Positions 17,470 through 25,785 of a stretch of 64,000 nucleotides of DNA are shown piece after piece (the first letter of the stretch is position 1; each line of letters starts with the position of its first letter). Origin of the DNA: UBA2966 sp965242505 (GTDB taxonomy: Bacteria; Pseudomonadota; Alphaproteobacteria; UBA2966). The stretch lies in the NCBI GenBank assembly GCA_965242505.1, contig OZ251449.1, positions 1,984,001 to 2,048,000 of the forward strand. The letters run 5' to 3'. Made by a program: the position numbers and the translations under genes. The notes under the pieces were generated by a model. That model did not search any database. It worked only from the letters and a program-made list of their open reading frames with translations, and was not told where the DNA came from.

Positions 17470-18110
17470 GCGACCGCCGGCGGCCTCGACGCGTCGTAGC
17501 GCATGCCGAAGCTGTAGCGCGTCTCGGTGACGTCGGAAAGGGCGTGGAAGGGACGGTCCGCGCGGCCGGAGAAGTCCGGCGCCCGCATGAGGAGAAGCGA
17601 CCCCGGCGGCGCCGGAACGTCGCGCCGGTCCGCTCCCCCCCGGTCGCCGCAGACCCAGAACCTGCCCGTCCCGGAGAGCACGACGATCGCCACCAGACCG
17701 CGGTACCGCGCGTGGTCGCGATGCGGGGTGATGCCCCGCCGCCCGGGCGTGTAGCGCTGCACGATGAAGTCGTTGACGACGAACGGGTAATCGAGCGGCG
17801 GCGGCTCCATCCGGTCGAGGACGGCCCGCAGGTCCGATTGCAGCCGCTTCGCCAGCGCGAGGAGCGGGCTGTCTTCCGGGATGTCGGTGGTCAGTTCCAG
17901 ATCCTGGCGGACCTCCCGTCCGGGCGCGCCCAGGACCGGACGCGCGTCCCGGAACGCGAGCTCCGCGCAACAGTCGGCCAGCGTCCGGCGCGCCGCCTCG
18001 TCCAGGTAGGGCGCGGCGAGGGCGTCCGCGCGGTTCAGACGGGACAGGACGTCCGCGAGCGCATCGCCGGCGGCGGGGAACCGGGTCGAGGGCGGGGCTG
18101 TCGGAGCCAT
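17466..18110 (-). CDS. AlkB-like 2OG-Fe(II) oxygenase
   Basis: The 214-residue product belongs to the AlkB-type Fe(II)/2-oxoglutarate dioxygenases. The iron ligands are visible as HRDH (HxD), with a distal histidine in RPFHAL. The 2-oxoglutarate arginines are in RYSFGMRY, and the NDFIVQRYTPGRRGI stretch is typical of the fold. Known relatives demethylate DNA, RNA or protein, but the target cannot be told here. It is the first gene of a chain of four with GTGA overlaps ahead of coxM-coxS-coxL, an unusual partner for a molybdenum hydroxylase. It is divergent from a quinone oxidoreductase 53 bases away, so both promoters lie in that small gap. Confidence 0.8.
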   Translation of the reverse strand: MAPTAPPSTRFPAAGDALADVLSRLNRADALAAPYLDEAARRTLADCCAELAFRDARPVLGAPGREVRQDLELTTDIPEDSPLLALAKRLQSDLRAVLDRMEPPPLDYPFVVNDFIVQRYTPGRRGITPHRDHARYRGLVAIVVLSGTGRFWVCGDRGGADRRDVPAPPGSLLLMRAPDFSGRADRPFHALSDVTETRYSFGMRYDASRPPAVA

Positions 18111-18163
18111 GGCTTCATGTTACCGTATGGCCGGCGGACGGGAGGAAGGGAAGGACGACGTCC

Positions 18164-19168
18164 ATGGTCATGGCGGTGCGGTTTCACGAGACGGGTGGGC
18201 CCGAGGTCCTGAAATACGAGGACGTCGACCTTCCCGCGCCGGGTCCGAACGAGGCGCAGGTGCGCAACGCCGCCATCGGCCTCAACTTCATCGACTGCTA
18301 CTTCCGTTCCGGCCTCTACCCCGTCAACGCCTTCGCCAGCCTGGGCGGCGGCAGCGCCATGCCCTTCACGCCGGGGGTGGAGGGCGCCGGCGTCGTCGTG
18401 GCGGTCGGCGACCGGGTGGACGCCGTGGCCGTCGGCGACCGGGTGGCCTACGGCCTGCCGCCGCCGGGCGCCTACGCCGAGGTCCGCAACTTCCGGGCCG
18501 ACCGTCTGGTCAAGCTGCCCGACTCCATCTCCGACCGGACCGCCGCCGCGATGATGCTGAAGGGCCTGACGGTCCACATGCTTCTGCGGCGCGCCTACGA
18601 GGTGAAGCCCGGAGACGCCATCCTGTTCCATGCGGCGGCGGGCGGCGTCGGCCTCATCGCCTGTCAATGGGCCAAATCCCTCGGCGCCACCGTGATCGGG
18701 ACCGTCGGTTCGGACGAGAAGGCCGAACTCGCCCGCGCGCACGGCTGCGACCATCCGATCGTCTACACCCGCGAGAACTTCGTCGACCGGGTCAAGGAGA
18801 TCACCGACGGCAAGGGCGCGCCCGTGGTGTACGATTCCGTGGGCAAGGACACGTTCGACGGTTCGCTCGAGTGCGTCCGGCCCCTCGGCGCGCTGGTGGC
18901 GTTCGGCAGCTCCTCCGGCCCCGTCCCGCCGTTCGACATCGCGCGCCTGCAATGGGCCGGATCGGCGTTCCTGACCCGCGCCGGCGTGTTCAACTACGTG
19001 AAGACGCCCGCCGATCTCGCGGAGGCCTCGGGCGCCCTGATCGAGGTCGTCGAGTCCGGCGCGGTCAGGATCGAGGTGAACCAGACGTTCGCGCTCGCCG
19101 ACGCCGCCGAGGCTCACCGCGCCCTCGAGGCCCGCGCGACGACGGGGTCGACGGTGTTGCTGCCCTGA
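18164..19168 (+). CDS. Zinc-independent quinone oxidoreductase (MDR superfamily)
   Basis: The 334-residue product resembles NADPH:quinone reductase (QorA-type). It has the N-terminal GPNEAQVRNAAIGLNFIDCYFRSG signature, PGVEGAGVV, and the NADPH loop AAAGGVGLIACQWAK. It should reduce quinones or enones in the cytoplasm. The first ATG gives MVMAVRF; a second ATG two codons later is equally possible. A GGAAGGGAAGG stretch upstream can serve as ribosome-binding site. It is divergent from the AlkB-cox chain. A second, distinct paralogue is present at 49.1 kb. Confidence 0.92.
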   Translation: MVMAVRFHETGGPEVLKYEDVDLPAPGPNEAQVRNAAIGLNFIDCYFRSGLYPVNAFASLGGGSAMPFTPGVEGAGVVVAVGDRVDAVAVGDRVAYGLPPPGAYAEVRNFRADRLVKLPDSISDRTAAAMMLKGLTVHMLLRRAYEVKPGDAILFHAAAGGVGLIACQWAKSLGATVIGTVGSDEKAELARAHGCDHPIVYTRENFVDRVKEITDGKGAPVVYDSVGKDTFDGSLECVRPLGALVAFGSSSGPVPPFDIARLQWAGSAFLTRAGVFNYVKTPADLAEASGALIEVVESGAVRIEVNQTFALADAAEAHRALEARATTGSTVLLP

Positions 19169-19182
19169 GGGGTCCCCCCCGG

Positions 19183-19230
19183 CGCGACCCCCACCCCGAC
19201 CCTCCCCCTGCAAGGGGGAGGGAGAAGAAA
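19183..19230. repeat. Palindromic repeat unit (type B)
   Basis: A type-B palindrome (ACCCCCACCCCGACCC then CCTCCCCCTGCAAGGGGGAGG) directly follows the quinone oxidoreductase. It starts a 1041-base gap that also holds a candidate small RNA, another palindrome pair, a 31-bp tandem repeat and an AT-rich segment. Confidence 0.7.
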
Positions 19231-19296
19231 AGGGGGGCGGGAGGGGGGGTGGGCGCCACATATGTTCGATATCGGCGGCAATACCGCAATATGTTG

Positions 19297-19325
19297 TTGA
19301 CAGAGCCGATTCCGGTTGGTAACGA
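19297..19325 (+). promoter_or_regulatory. Candidate sigma-70 promoter with no gene downstream
   Basis: TTGACA (19297-19302) is separated by 17 bases from TAACGA (19320-19325). The -35 is a perfect consensus match, the -10 only fair. No credible open frame follows for about 900 bases, so if used it would make a non-coding RNA. Read by eye only. Confidence 0.3.
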
Positions 19326-19331
19326 TGGTCT

Positions 19332-19425
19332 CGTTCAAGTGCATTGACGCGGGTGTATTTGTCTGACGCAGAAAGGTCCGGTGGCGGCTTCCTTCGATGG
19401 GGGCCGCGCCGGGCCTTTCCTCGTT
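19332..19425 (+). ncRNA. Candidate small RNA with a strong hairpin
   Basis: Downstream of the candidate promoter, GAAAGGTCCGG (19371-19381) can pair with CCGGGCCTTTC (19409-19419) over 11 positions with one G-U, and the stem can extend inward through GCGGC/GCCGC. A run of T residues is not seen after the stem, so it is not a classic intrinsic terminator. No known RNA family was recognised. The support is promoter plus structure in an otherwise unexplained gap. Confidence 0.25.
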
Positions 19426-19451
19426 CGGGGCGCCGCAGGGGCCATCCACGC

Positions 19452-19545
19452 CCCTCCCCCCTGGCGCCGTGACCCCCCTCCCGACCTCCCCCCTGTCAGG
19501 GGGGAGGAGTGTAGATGGGCAGGGGGCGGGTCGGGGTGGGGGTCG
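19452..19545. repeat. Palindromic repeat (type A joined to the G-rich tail of type B)
   Basis: An A-type hairpin (CTCCCCCCTGTCAGGGGGGAG) is followed by a shortened B tail (GGGGCGGGTCGGGGTGGGGG). The B hairpin itself appears to be deleted. Confidence 0.65.
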
Positions 19546-19584
19546 CGGACGAGCGGCGCGGGAGTGGAAGTTCCAGAAAAAAGA

Positions 19585-19655
19585 GGAAGAGGCGTCAAGT
19601 GCTCAGACGCGGGGTCTTTGCGCGCACTCCGAAGAGCGCTCCTGACGCCTCTTCC
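19585..19655. repeat. 13-bp inverted repeat with structured loop
   Basis: GGAAGAGGCGTCA (19585-19597) and its exact complement TGACGCCTCTTCC (19643-19655) flank 45 bases. Directly inside, AGTGC and GCACT can extend the pairing. The right arm overlaps the first unit of the 31-bp tandem repeat. It could be an RNA stem or the mark of a small mobile repeat. Confidence 0.5.
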
Positions 19656-19777
19656 GGACCACGCCGCCCGAAGGCCCCGTGATCCCGAACCGCGCCACCC
19701 GAAGGTTTCGCAGTTCCGGACCGCATCACCCGAAGGCTTTGCGATCCCGGACCAAGCAACCCGAAGGCCACCCGATC
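19654..19777. repeat. Tandem direct repeat, four copies of 31 bp
   Basis: Four adjacent 31-base units begin at 19654, 19685, 19716 and 19747. Each starts CCGGACC or CCGAACC, has CCCGAAGG in the middle and ends in GATC or AGTT. Similarity is highest at the CCCGAAGG core. There are no spacers, so it is not a CRISPR array. Confidence 0.75.
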
Positions 19778-19975
19778 CGATGCGGATTCTAGACGTCTTC
19801 CGGGCTACTGCAACCGAATAAAACGGTTCATCGTGAATTTCTTGGGGATAACTCGTTTTACTTGTCCAGTCGTTATTCGCGATCTGTCCACAACGTTCGA
19901 TCAACTCGTTGATTCCAAATAATTCGTTCGTGCGCCGGGATCGCGTCCCGCGCGAAAAAAATTTTCGGGGCTTGC
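19778..19975. other. AT-rich non-coding segment with DnaA-box-like sites
   Basis: About 200 bases are clearly richer in A and T than the surroundings. TGGGGATAA (19843-19851) matches the reverse DnaA box at 8 of 9 positions, and CTGTCCACA (19884-19892) matches TTATCCACA at 7 of 9. No replication genes are near, so an origin is unlikely. It may be a promoter region, a remnant of acquired DNA, or an RNA gene. Confidence 0.35.
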
Positions 19976-19997
19976 GCGGCGTTGCGCGACCGCGGTC

Positions 19998-20055
19998 CGC
20001 CCCCCTCCCGACCTCCCCCCTGCCAGGGGGGAGGAGTATCGATGGTCGGGGGGAA
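19998..20055. repeat. Palindromic repeat unit (type A)
   Basis: A type-A hairpin (CTCCCCCCTGCCAGGGGGGAG) lies about 150 bases upstream of the TRAP operon start. Confidence 0.65.
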
Positions 20056-20209
20056 AGAGCGTCGACGGACCCTGCGGCGGCGGCGCACCGCGCGTTCGTT
20101 GACCCCCCGCGGGGTCTGTGCGCTAATCGGCCCGAAGGTCCCGAACGGACGTCCATCCCGGCAGGACGCCGCGCGGGATCGGGTTCCGGCGATCAGGAGG
20201 ACATCCGAC

Positions 20210-21214
20210 ATGCTCGAACGACTGGCGAAGACCCTGGCCGCGGCCGGCCTCGGGGTGGCCGTGGGCGCCGGCGCCGCCGCGGCCGGCGGCGTCAAGTGGG
20301 ACATGCCGAACGAATATCAGGCGACCTCGATCCACGGCGAGGGCGACAGATGGTTCTCGAAGTTCCTCGCGGACACGACGGGCGGCGAGATCGAGATCGT
20401 CCACCACTTCGGCGGGGCGCTGGGCTACAAGTCGGCGCAGCAACTCGACGCCGTGGGCGACGGCGCGGTGCCCATCGCGGACAGCTACGTCGGCGCGTTC
20501 GGCGGCATCGATCCGATCTTCCTGCTGCCGTCCCTGCCGTTCCTCGCCAAGACGGCGAGGGAGGCGAAGACGCTGTTCGAGGTGGCCCGCCCGCGCTTCG
20601 AGCGCGTTTTCGCCCGGCACAACCAGATCCTGCTCTACGCGTCGCCCTGGCCGCCGAGCGGCATCTGGGCCAGGAAGCCCGTCGACAGCATCGGCGAACT
20701 GAAGAACCTCAAGATCCGCGCCTACGACCGCAACGGCCTCGTCACGCTCAAGGCGGCGGGAGCGGCGGCCGTCAAGCTGAGCTGGGCGGACGTCGTCCCG
20801 CAGCTCGGCGTCGGCGGCATCCAGGCCGTGCTGACCTCGGCGGAAGGGGGCGTGAACGCCAAGTTCTGGGAGCATCTCGACCACTTCACCGAGATCAACT
20901 ACGCGATGCCGCTCAGCATGGTCCACATGAACAAGGACGTGTTCGACGGCCTGCCCGACGACCTGAAGAAGGCGGTCAGGGCGTCCGCGGACGCCGCCAA
21001 CGACCGCAACTGGCGGGAGGTCGTCACGCGGCGGCGGCTGAACTACAGGACGCTCGAGAAGAACGGCGTCACCGTCGTCACCCGCCCGCCGCCGGCGTAC
21101 CTGACGGCGCTCGGCGAGGCGGCCCGGGAAACGCTCGACGACTGGTACGAAAAGATGGGCGGCGACGGCGAGGCGATCATAGCCGAGTACCGCAAGCGCC
21201 TCGAAAGCGGCTGA
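20210..21214 (+). CDS. dctP: TRAP transporter substrate-binding protein (DctP family)
   Basis: The 334-residue periplasmic receptor starts at the ATG after CAGGAGGA and has a signal segment (LAAAGLGVAVGAGAAAAGG). The DctP core includes the NLKIRAYDRNGLVTLKAAGA ligand segment and ADVVPQLGVGGIQAVLTSAEG, where the usual conserved arginine of the family is visible in KIRAYD. It heads a complete receptor/small-permease/large-permease set. Ligands of this family are usually organic acids; here the exact one is unknown. Sequence differs clearly from the orphan receptor at 1.8 kb, so the two are not recent duplicates. Confidence 0.9.
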   Translation: MLERLAKTLAAAGLGVAVGAGAAAAGGVKWDMPNEYQATSIHGEGDRWFSKFLADTTGGEIEIVHHFGGALGYKSAQQLDAVGDGAVPIADSYVGAFGGIDPIFLLPSLPFLAKTAREAKTLFEVARPRFERVFARHNQILLYASPWPPSGIWARKPVDSIGELKNLKIRAYDRNGLVTLKAAGAAAVKLSWADVVPQLGVGGIQAVLTSAEGGVNAKFWEHLDHFTEINYAMPLSMVHMNKDVFDGLPDDLKKAVRASADAANDRNWREVVTRRRLNYRTLEKNGVTVVTRPPPAYLTALGEAARETLDDWYEKMGGDGEAIIAEYRKRLESG

Positions 21215-21275
21215 GGCCCGCCCGGTCCGCGCCGCCGCCCGCGACCGTCCGGCGCGGGAGCCGCCGCGTCTCGCC

Positions 21276-21809
21276 GTGAACGCCATGCGATCGTTCCAGG
21301 CCGCCGTATCCGCCGCCTCGAAGCTCGCGGGGCGCGTCTCCGCGGCGATCCTCGTCGCGATGGTGGCGCACGTCATCCTCGAAATCGCGCTGCGCGGCCT
21401 CTTCCACACGTCGACCTTCGTGCTCGACGAATACGTCGGCTACGGCATCGCCGCCATGACCTATCTCTCCCTGGCCTACGCCTTCGAGGAAGGGTCCCTG
21501 ATCCGCGTCAACCTGGTGCTCGTCCGGCTGCGCGGGCGGCTCAGGCGCATCGTCGAGTACTTCTGCGTCGTCGCGACGCTGGGCGTCACGGTCTTCGTCG
21601 CGGCCTTCTTCTGGCGCAGCGTCAAGCGCAACTGGGACCGCGGCGCGGTCAGCGAGTCGATGGCGGAGACCCCGTTGTGGATCCCCGAAGCGCTGGTGTT
21701 CGTCGGCCTCGTCCTGTTCGCCGTCCAGTTGCTGGCCTACCTCCTCCGGTTGCTCGGGGGCGGGCAACCCATGGGCGCGGACCCTTCCGCGGACCTCGGC
21801 GCGCGGTAG
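21276..21809 (+). CDS. dctQ: TRAP transporter small permease (DctQ)
   Basis: The 177-residue product is the four-helix membrane partner of DctM. Hydrophobic helices are seen at about residues 17-38, 52-68, 92-112 and 138-158. The conserved DEYVGYGIAAMTYLSLAYAFEEGSLIRVNLV region in the middle is typical of DctQ. It begins at GTG, with an alternative ATG three codons on. It lies 61 bases after the receptor gene and 4 bases before dctM, so the three genes form an operon. Confidence 0.9.
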   Translation: MNAMRSFQAAVSAASKLAGRVSAAILVAMVAHVILEIALRGLFHTSTFVLDEYVGYGIAAMTYLSLAYAFEEGSLIRVNLVLVRLRGRLRRIVEYFCVVATLGVTVFVAAFFWRSVKRNWDRGAVSESMAETPLWIPEALVFVGLVLFAVQLLAYLLRLLGGGQPMGADPSADLGAR

Positions 21810-21813
21810 GCTC

Positions 21814-23130
21814 GTGGAAGCCCTGTTCACCGGCGCCGCGACGCTGCTGCTCGTGTTCCTGTATCTGGGCCTCGGCGCCTGGGTGTTCTCGGGCCTGATG
21901 CTGGTGAGCGTCACCAGCCTCCATTTCCTGGTCGACTTTCCCCTGGACCGCATCGGCGCCATCGTCCAGCCGATCGTCTGGCGCAGCGCCAGCGCCTGGG
22001 AGCTCGCCGCCATCCCGATGTTCGTATGGATGGGCGAGATCATCTTCCGCACCGACATTTCGGAGCGCCTGTTCCGCGGCCTGTCGCCGCTGGCGGACGC
22101 CGTGCCGGGGCGCCTCCTCCACACCAACGTCGCGGGATGCGCCCTGTTCGCCGCGGTGAGCGGGTCGAGCGCCGCGACGACCGCGACGGTGGGCAAGATC
22201 ACCGCGACCGCCCTGACCGAGCGGCGTTACGACACCGATCTCGCCATCGGTTCGCTGGCCGGCGCGGGCAGCCTCGGCCTGCTCATCCCGCCGTCCATCG
22301 TCATGATCATCTACGGCGTCCTCGCGGAGGTCTCGATCGCCAAGCTGTTCGCGGCCGGCGTGCTTCCGGGGCTGGCGATCGCCGGGCTCTATTCCGGCTA
22401 CATCGGCGTCCGCTGCCTGCTCCGGCCGGAACACGCGCCCGCCGGCGGGGAGACCTACACCTGGGGCGACCGCGCGCGGGGGCTTCTCGACCTGCTCCCG
22501 GTTCTCGTCCTCATCGCGCTCGTGCTCGGCGGCATCTATTCGGGCTTGGCGACCCCGTCGGAAGCCGCGGCGGTCGGCGTCGCGGCCACGGTCGCCATGA
22601 GCCTCGGCATGAGACAGCTGACCTGGCCGATCTTCGTCGAGTCCCTGATGGGCGCGGTGAAGATCTCGTGCATGGTCTGCTCGATCCTGGTGTCGGCGGC
22701 GTTCCTGTCGACCGCCATGGGCTATCTCCACGTCCCGACGGAGCTGGCGGGCTGGATCGCGACGCTCGACCTGTCCCGCTACGAGCTGATCTTCATTCTC
22801 GGCCTGTTCTACGTCATGCTCGGGCTGTTTCTCGACGGCATTTCGATCACCGTGATGAGCCTGCCCATCACCCTGCCCCTGATCCTCCAGGCGGGGTTCG
22901 ACCCGATCTGGTTCGGCGTCTTCCTGGTGGTGATGGTCGAACTGGCCCAGATCACGCCGCCCGTCGGCTTCAACCTCTTCGTGCTTCAGGGCCTCACCGG
23001 CCACCCCGTCGGCCGGGTCGCCGCCGCCGCCTTTCCGTTCTTCGTCCTGATGTGCGTCGGCGTCGCGATCATCACGGTCTACCCGGAGATCGCGCTCTGG
23101 CTCCCCGAGGCGGCGCTGGGCGGCGGATAG
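21814..23130 (+). CDS. dctM: TRAP transporter large permease (DctM)
   Basis: The 438-residue product is the transport channel of the TRAP system, a member of the ion-transporter superfamily, with about 12 hydrophobic helices. Characteristic stretches are GEIIFRTDISERLFRGLSPL, CALFAAVSGSSAATTATVG, SLGLLIPPSIVMIIYG and ITPPVGFNLFVLQG. It starts at GTG just after the dctQ stop. Length and order are normal. It converges on a BASS-type transporter gene with only 9 bases between the stops. Confidence 0.93.
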   Translation: MEALFTGAATLLLVFLYLGLGAWVFSGLMLVSVTSLHFLVDFPLDRIGAIVQPIVWRSASAWELAAIPMFVWMGEIIFRTDISERLFRGLSPLADAVPGRLLHTNVAGCALFAAVSGSSAATTATVGKITATALTERRYDTDLAIGSLAGAGSLGLLIPPSIVMIIYGVLAEVSIAKLFAAGVLPGLAIAGLYSGYIGVRCLLRPEHAPAGGETYTWGDRARGLLDLLPVLVLIALVLGGIYSGLATPSEAAAVGVAATVAMSLGMRQLTWPIFVESLMGAVKISCMVCSILVSAAFLSTAMGYLHVPTELAGWIATLDLSRYELIFILGLFYVMLGLFLDGISITVMSLPITLPLILQAGFDPIWFGVFLVVMVELAQITPPVGFNLFVLQGLTGHPVGRVAAAAFPFFVLMCVGVAIITVYPEIALWLPEAALGGG

Positions 23131-23139
23131 CGCCCGTCC

Positions 23140-24075
23140 TCACGCCTTCGCGGCGAGCCCCCGCTTGTAGAGAGGACCCAGCAGGGCCGGCAGCGCGAAT
23201 ATCGGCGCCTGCGCGAGAACGAGGTAGAGCTCGAGGTCGGGCATGGCGCCCGCCGGGACCGCCGCGAGAATCATGGCCATGTTCCGGTTGCCGGCGCAGA
23301 ACGCGACGGTGAGCGCGCGCCGCGCGCCGAGAACGACGAAGGGCGCGGCCGCGTAGACCTGCATCCCCGCGTTGGCGGCGAACGCCAGCGCCACGACGGC
23401 CATGACGTACATTGGCCGGTCGATCACGACCGCGCCGATCCCGTGCATGACGGCGATCGCGAAGACCATCAGGGCAATCAGCGCGCACGAATCGAACAGA
23501 CCCGCGGCGGCCGCCGCGCGCTCGCGCCCCAGCAGCGTTCGGGCGACCGCGGCCGCGGCCGTCGCGCCGCCGACGAGGACGCCCAGCCGCCACGTCAGCT
23601 CGCGGGCGGTCACGCCGAGCTCCAGATCGAGCAACTCGACGGCGACCACCGGCAGGCTGAACGGAACGACCAGCGTGGTCAGCGCCATCACCAGGAGGCA
23701 CAACGCCGCGTCCAGCCCGAGGATCATGCAGAGTGCGGGCGCCGACAGGATGGGCGCCGTCGCCGCGGAGAGTATGAGCGCCGCCTCGATGCCGGCGGGC
23801 AGATCGAAGGGCGCGACGACCGCCGACAGCGCGACCGGCGCGCCGAGCGCGATCCACGCGGCCGCGAGCAGGACCGGCGCGGGCCGGCGCGCGTATCGGC
23901 CGACGGCGTCCCAGTCCACCCGCATCGCGGCGAAGAACAGAAGGGCCCAGACGATTTCGGCGAGACGGGGGCGGAGCGCCGCGGCGAGAGGCGGGATGCC
24001 GATTCCCGCCGCGACCGCCAGCACGAGAAGTTTCGCGGCGTGGCGATCCAGCCACCGGAAAATCCGATCCAGCAT
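23140..24075 (-). CDS. Bile acid:sodium symporter (BASS/SBF) family transporter
   Basis: The 311-residue membrane protein has about nine to ten hydrophobic helices. It carries family features: AALILSAATAPILSAPALCMILG in the first half and the AFCAGNRNMAMILAAVPAG segment in the second. Relatives couple sodium to uptake of organic anions, and some export arsenite; neither substrate can be assigned here. The start is the ATG giving MLDRIFRWLDRHAAK. It faces the MFS transporter gene in a divergent layout, with palindromic repeats between. Confidence 0.8.
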   Translation of the reverse strand: MLDRIFRWLDRHAAKLLVLAVAAGIGIPPLAAALRPRLAEIVWALLFFAAMRVDWDAVGRYARRPAPVLLAAAWIALGAPVALSAVVAPFDLPAGIEAALILSAATAPILSAPALCMILGLDAALCLLVMALTTLVVPFSLPVVAVELLDLELGVTARELTWRLGVLVGGATAAAAVARTLLGRERAAAAAGLFDSCALIALMVFAIAVMHGIGAVVIDRPMYVMAVVALAFAANAGMQVYAAAPFVVLGARRALTVAFCAGNRNMAMILAAVPAGAMPDLELYLVLAQAPIFALPALLGPLYKRGLAAKA

Positions 24076-24254
24076 GGGGGCGGCGCCGGACGTCGAACGG
24101 CCCGCTCAGGCGAGCCGGGCCGCGACGGACTCCACGTCCCTCATGATCGCGTCGGGGAACGGGATGGCGGTCATGGCTCCCCAGAATAACCCGGCCGGCG
24201 GCGGGGCGCCCGCTCCGGCGGCGGGACGCCGCAGGGCCCGTTCGCGCTCCTCCC

Positions 24255-24455
24255 TCCGGCGCGACCGCGACCCCCACCCCGGCCCTCCCCCTGCAAGGGA
24301 GAGGGAGAAGAAGGGGGCGGGAGGGTCCATTGACGCTCCTCCCCCTTGGCGCGACCCCCACCCCGGCCCTCCCCCTGCCAAGGGGAGGGAGAACGTAGGG
24401 AAAGGGCCATTGATACTCCTCCCCCCTGACAGGGGGGAGGTCGGGAGGGGGGTCC
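24255..24455. repeat. Cluster of palindromic repeats (B, B, A)
   Basis: Two type-B hairpins and one type-A hairpin fill the 413-base gap between the divergent BASS and MFS genes. The motif GAGAAATGCGGG, also seen at other gene borders, follows at 24472 just before the MFS start. No other coding content is supported; a 22-codon frame on the minus strand at 24106-24174 is too short to call. Confidence 0.7.
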
Positions 24456-24488
24456 CGATCCCTGCCGGCGGGAGAAATGCGGGCTAAC

Positions 24489-25730
24489 ATGCGCGCCGTG
24501 AGCTTCCGGAGTCCCGTCACGAGGCCCGCCGCGGCCGCCGTCGCCGTGCTCCTGCTGGTGTTCGCCCTGTTCATGCTGGCGCGCGGCATGATCGAGACTT
24601 GGCCGGTCTTCCTCTCCCCGGTGCAGTCCGGCCTGGGATGGGACCGGGCCGGGGTCGCCTCGGTCTACTCGGTCCTGATGATGGCGTTCGGCCTCGGCGG
24701 CGTTCTGGCCGGGCTGGCCCACGACCGATTCGGACCGCGCGCCGTGTACACGGTCGGACTGCTCCTGCTCGGGGGCGGGTTCCTCGCCGCGTCCCGCCTG
24801 GAGTCCGTCTGGCAGTTCCATCTCGCCATCGGCGTCTGCGGCGGTCTGGGAGCGGCGGCGGTCGGCATGGTTCCCGCCCAGTCCCTGATCAGCCGCTGGT
24901 TCGACCGCAACCTGGCGGCCGCCATGGCGTTCGCCTCGACGGGCCTCGGTTTCGGCGCCCTGTGCCTGGCCCCCCTGTCGCAGGTGCTCATCGGCGCGTT
25001 CGGATGGCGCGGCGCGCTCGGGATCATGGGCGGCGCCGTCGTGGCGCTCGCCGGCGCCGCAGCGTTCCTGCCCTGGCGCCGCATCGCCGCGGGCCCGGTC
25101 CGCCCGGCGGGCGGCGGCGGCGGGCCGAGTCTGCGCGAGGCGGCGTCCGGGCGAGCCTTCTGGGTCCTCTGGGGGGCGTTCTTCGCCACCTCGGCGGGGA
25201 TGTACGCCGTCAGCCTCCAGTCCGTCGCCTACATGGTGGAGAACGGCATGGACCCGCTCGACGCGGCGACCGCGTTCGGCGTCGCCGGCGGACTCTCCAT
25301 CGTGGGCATGCTCGTCACGGGCATCGCCGCCGACCGCTGGGACCGCCGCGCGATCGCCGTTCTGAGCTACGGCCTCAGCATGATCGGACTCCTGGCGCTG
25401 TGGTCGTTGCCCCGGGCGCCCGTCGCCGCGGCGGTCCTGGCGTTCGTCGTCTGCTTCGGCCTGTCGCTGGGGGTCCGCAGCCCGGTGATCGCCACGCTGG
25501 CGGCCCAGCTGTTCCGCGGCCGGGGCATGGCGTCGATCTACGGTTCGATCCAGACGGGACAGGGGGTCGGCGCGGCGGCGGGGACCTGGATCGCCGGCGG
25601 CCTGCACGACGCCACCGGCGGCTACGGCGCGATCTTCGTCCTGTCGCTGGCGGCCCTGTTCGCGGCCGCGGCGCTGTTCTGGTTCGCGCCGGAGATGCGC
25701 CACGCCGGCGCGCGGACGGGAAGGCGCTGA
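24489..25730 (+). CDS. MFS transporter
   Basis: The 413-residue product is a major facilitator with 12 hydrophobic helices. The cytoplasmic loop motif between helices 2 and 3 reads GLAHDRFGPRAVYTVGLLLL, the classic G-x-x-x-D-R-x-G-R/P-R pattern. The second-half equivalent is GIAADRWDRRAI. It resembles the monocarboxylate/oxalate-formate group of the superfamily, but the substrate is not readable. The ATG giving MRAVSFRSP was preferred over one 4 codons earlier that lies within a repeated boundary motif. Confidence 0.88.
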   Translation: MRAVSFRSPVTRPAAAAVAVLLLVFALFMLARGMIETWPVFLSPVQSGLGWDRAGVASVYSVLMMAFGLGGVLAGLAHDRFGPRAVYTVGLLLLGGGFLAASRLESVWQFHLAIGVCGGLGAAAVGMVPAQSLISRWFDRNLAAAMAFASTGLGFGALCLAPLSQVLIGAFGWRGALGIMGGAVVALAGAAAFLPWRRIAAGPVRPAGGGGGPSLREAASGRAFWVLWGAFFATSAGMYAVSLQSVAYMVENGMDPLDAATAFGVAGGLSIVGMLVTGIAADRWDRRAIAVLSYGLSMIGLLALWSLPRAPVAAAVLAFVVCFGLSLGVRSPVIATLAAQLFRGRGMASIYGSIQTGQGVGAAAGTWIAGGLHDATGGYGAIFVLSLAALFAAAALFWFAPEMRHAGARTGRR

Positions 25731-25785
25731 CGCGGGACCGGTTCTTCCCGGGGAAGGGGGACCGGGACGGGAAGCGGCGGAGTCC

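Noticed and set aside
19654..19777. CRISPR repeats of 31 bp
   Set aside because: The repeats are directly adjacent with no spacers.
24106..24174. 22-codon frame MTAIPFPDAIMRDVESVAAR on the minus strand
   Set aside because: Too short, next to repeats, and with no supporting context. It might be a fragment of a lost gene.
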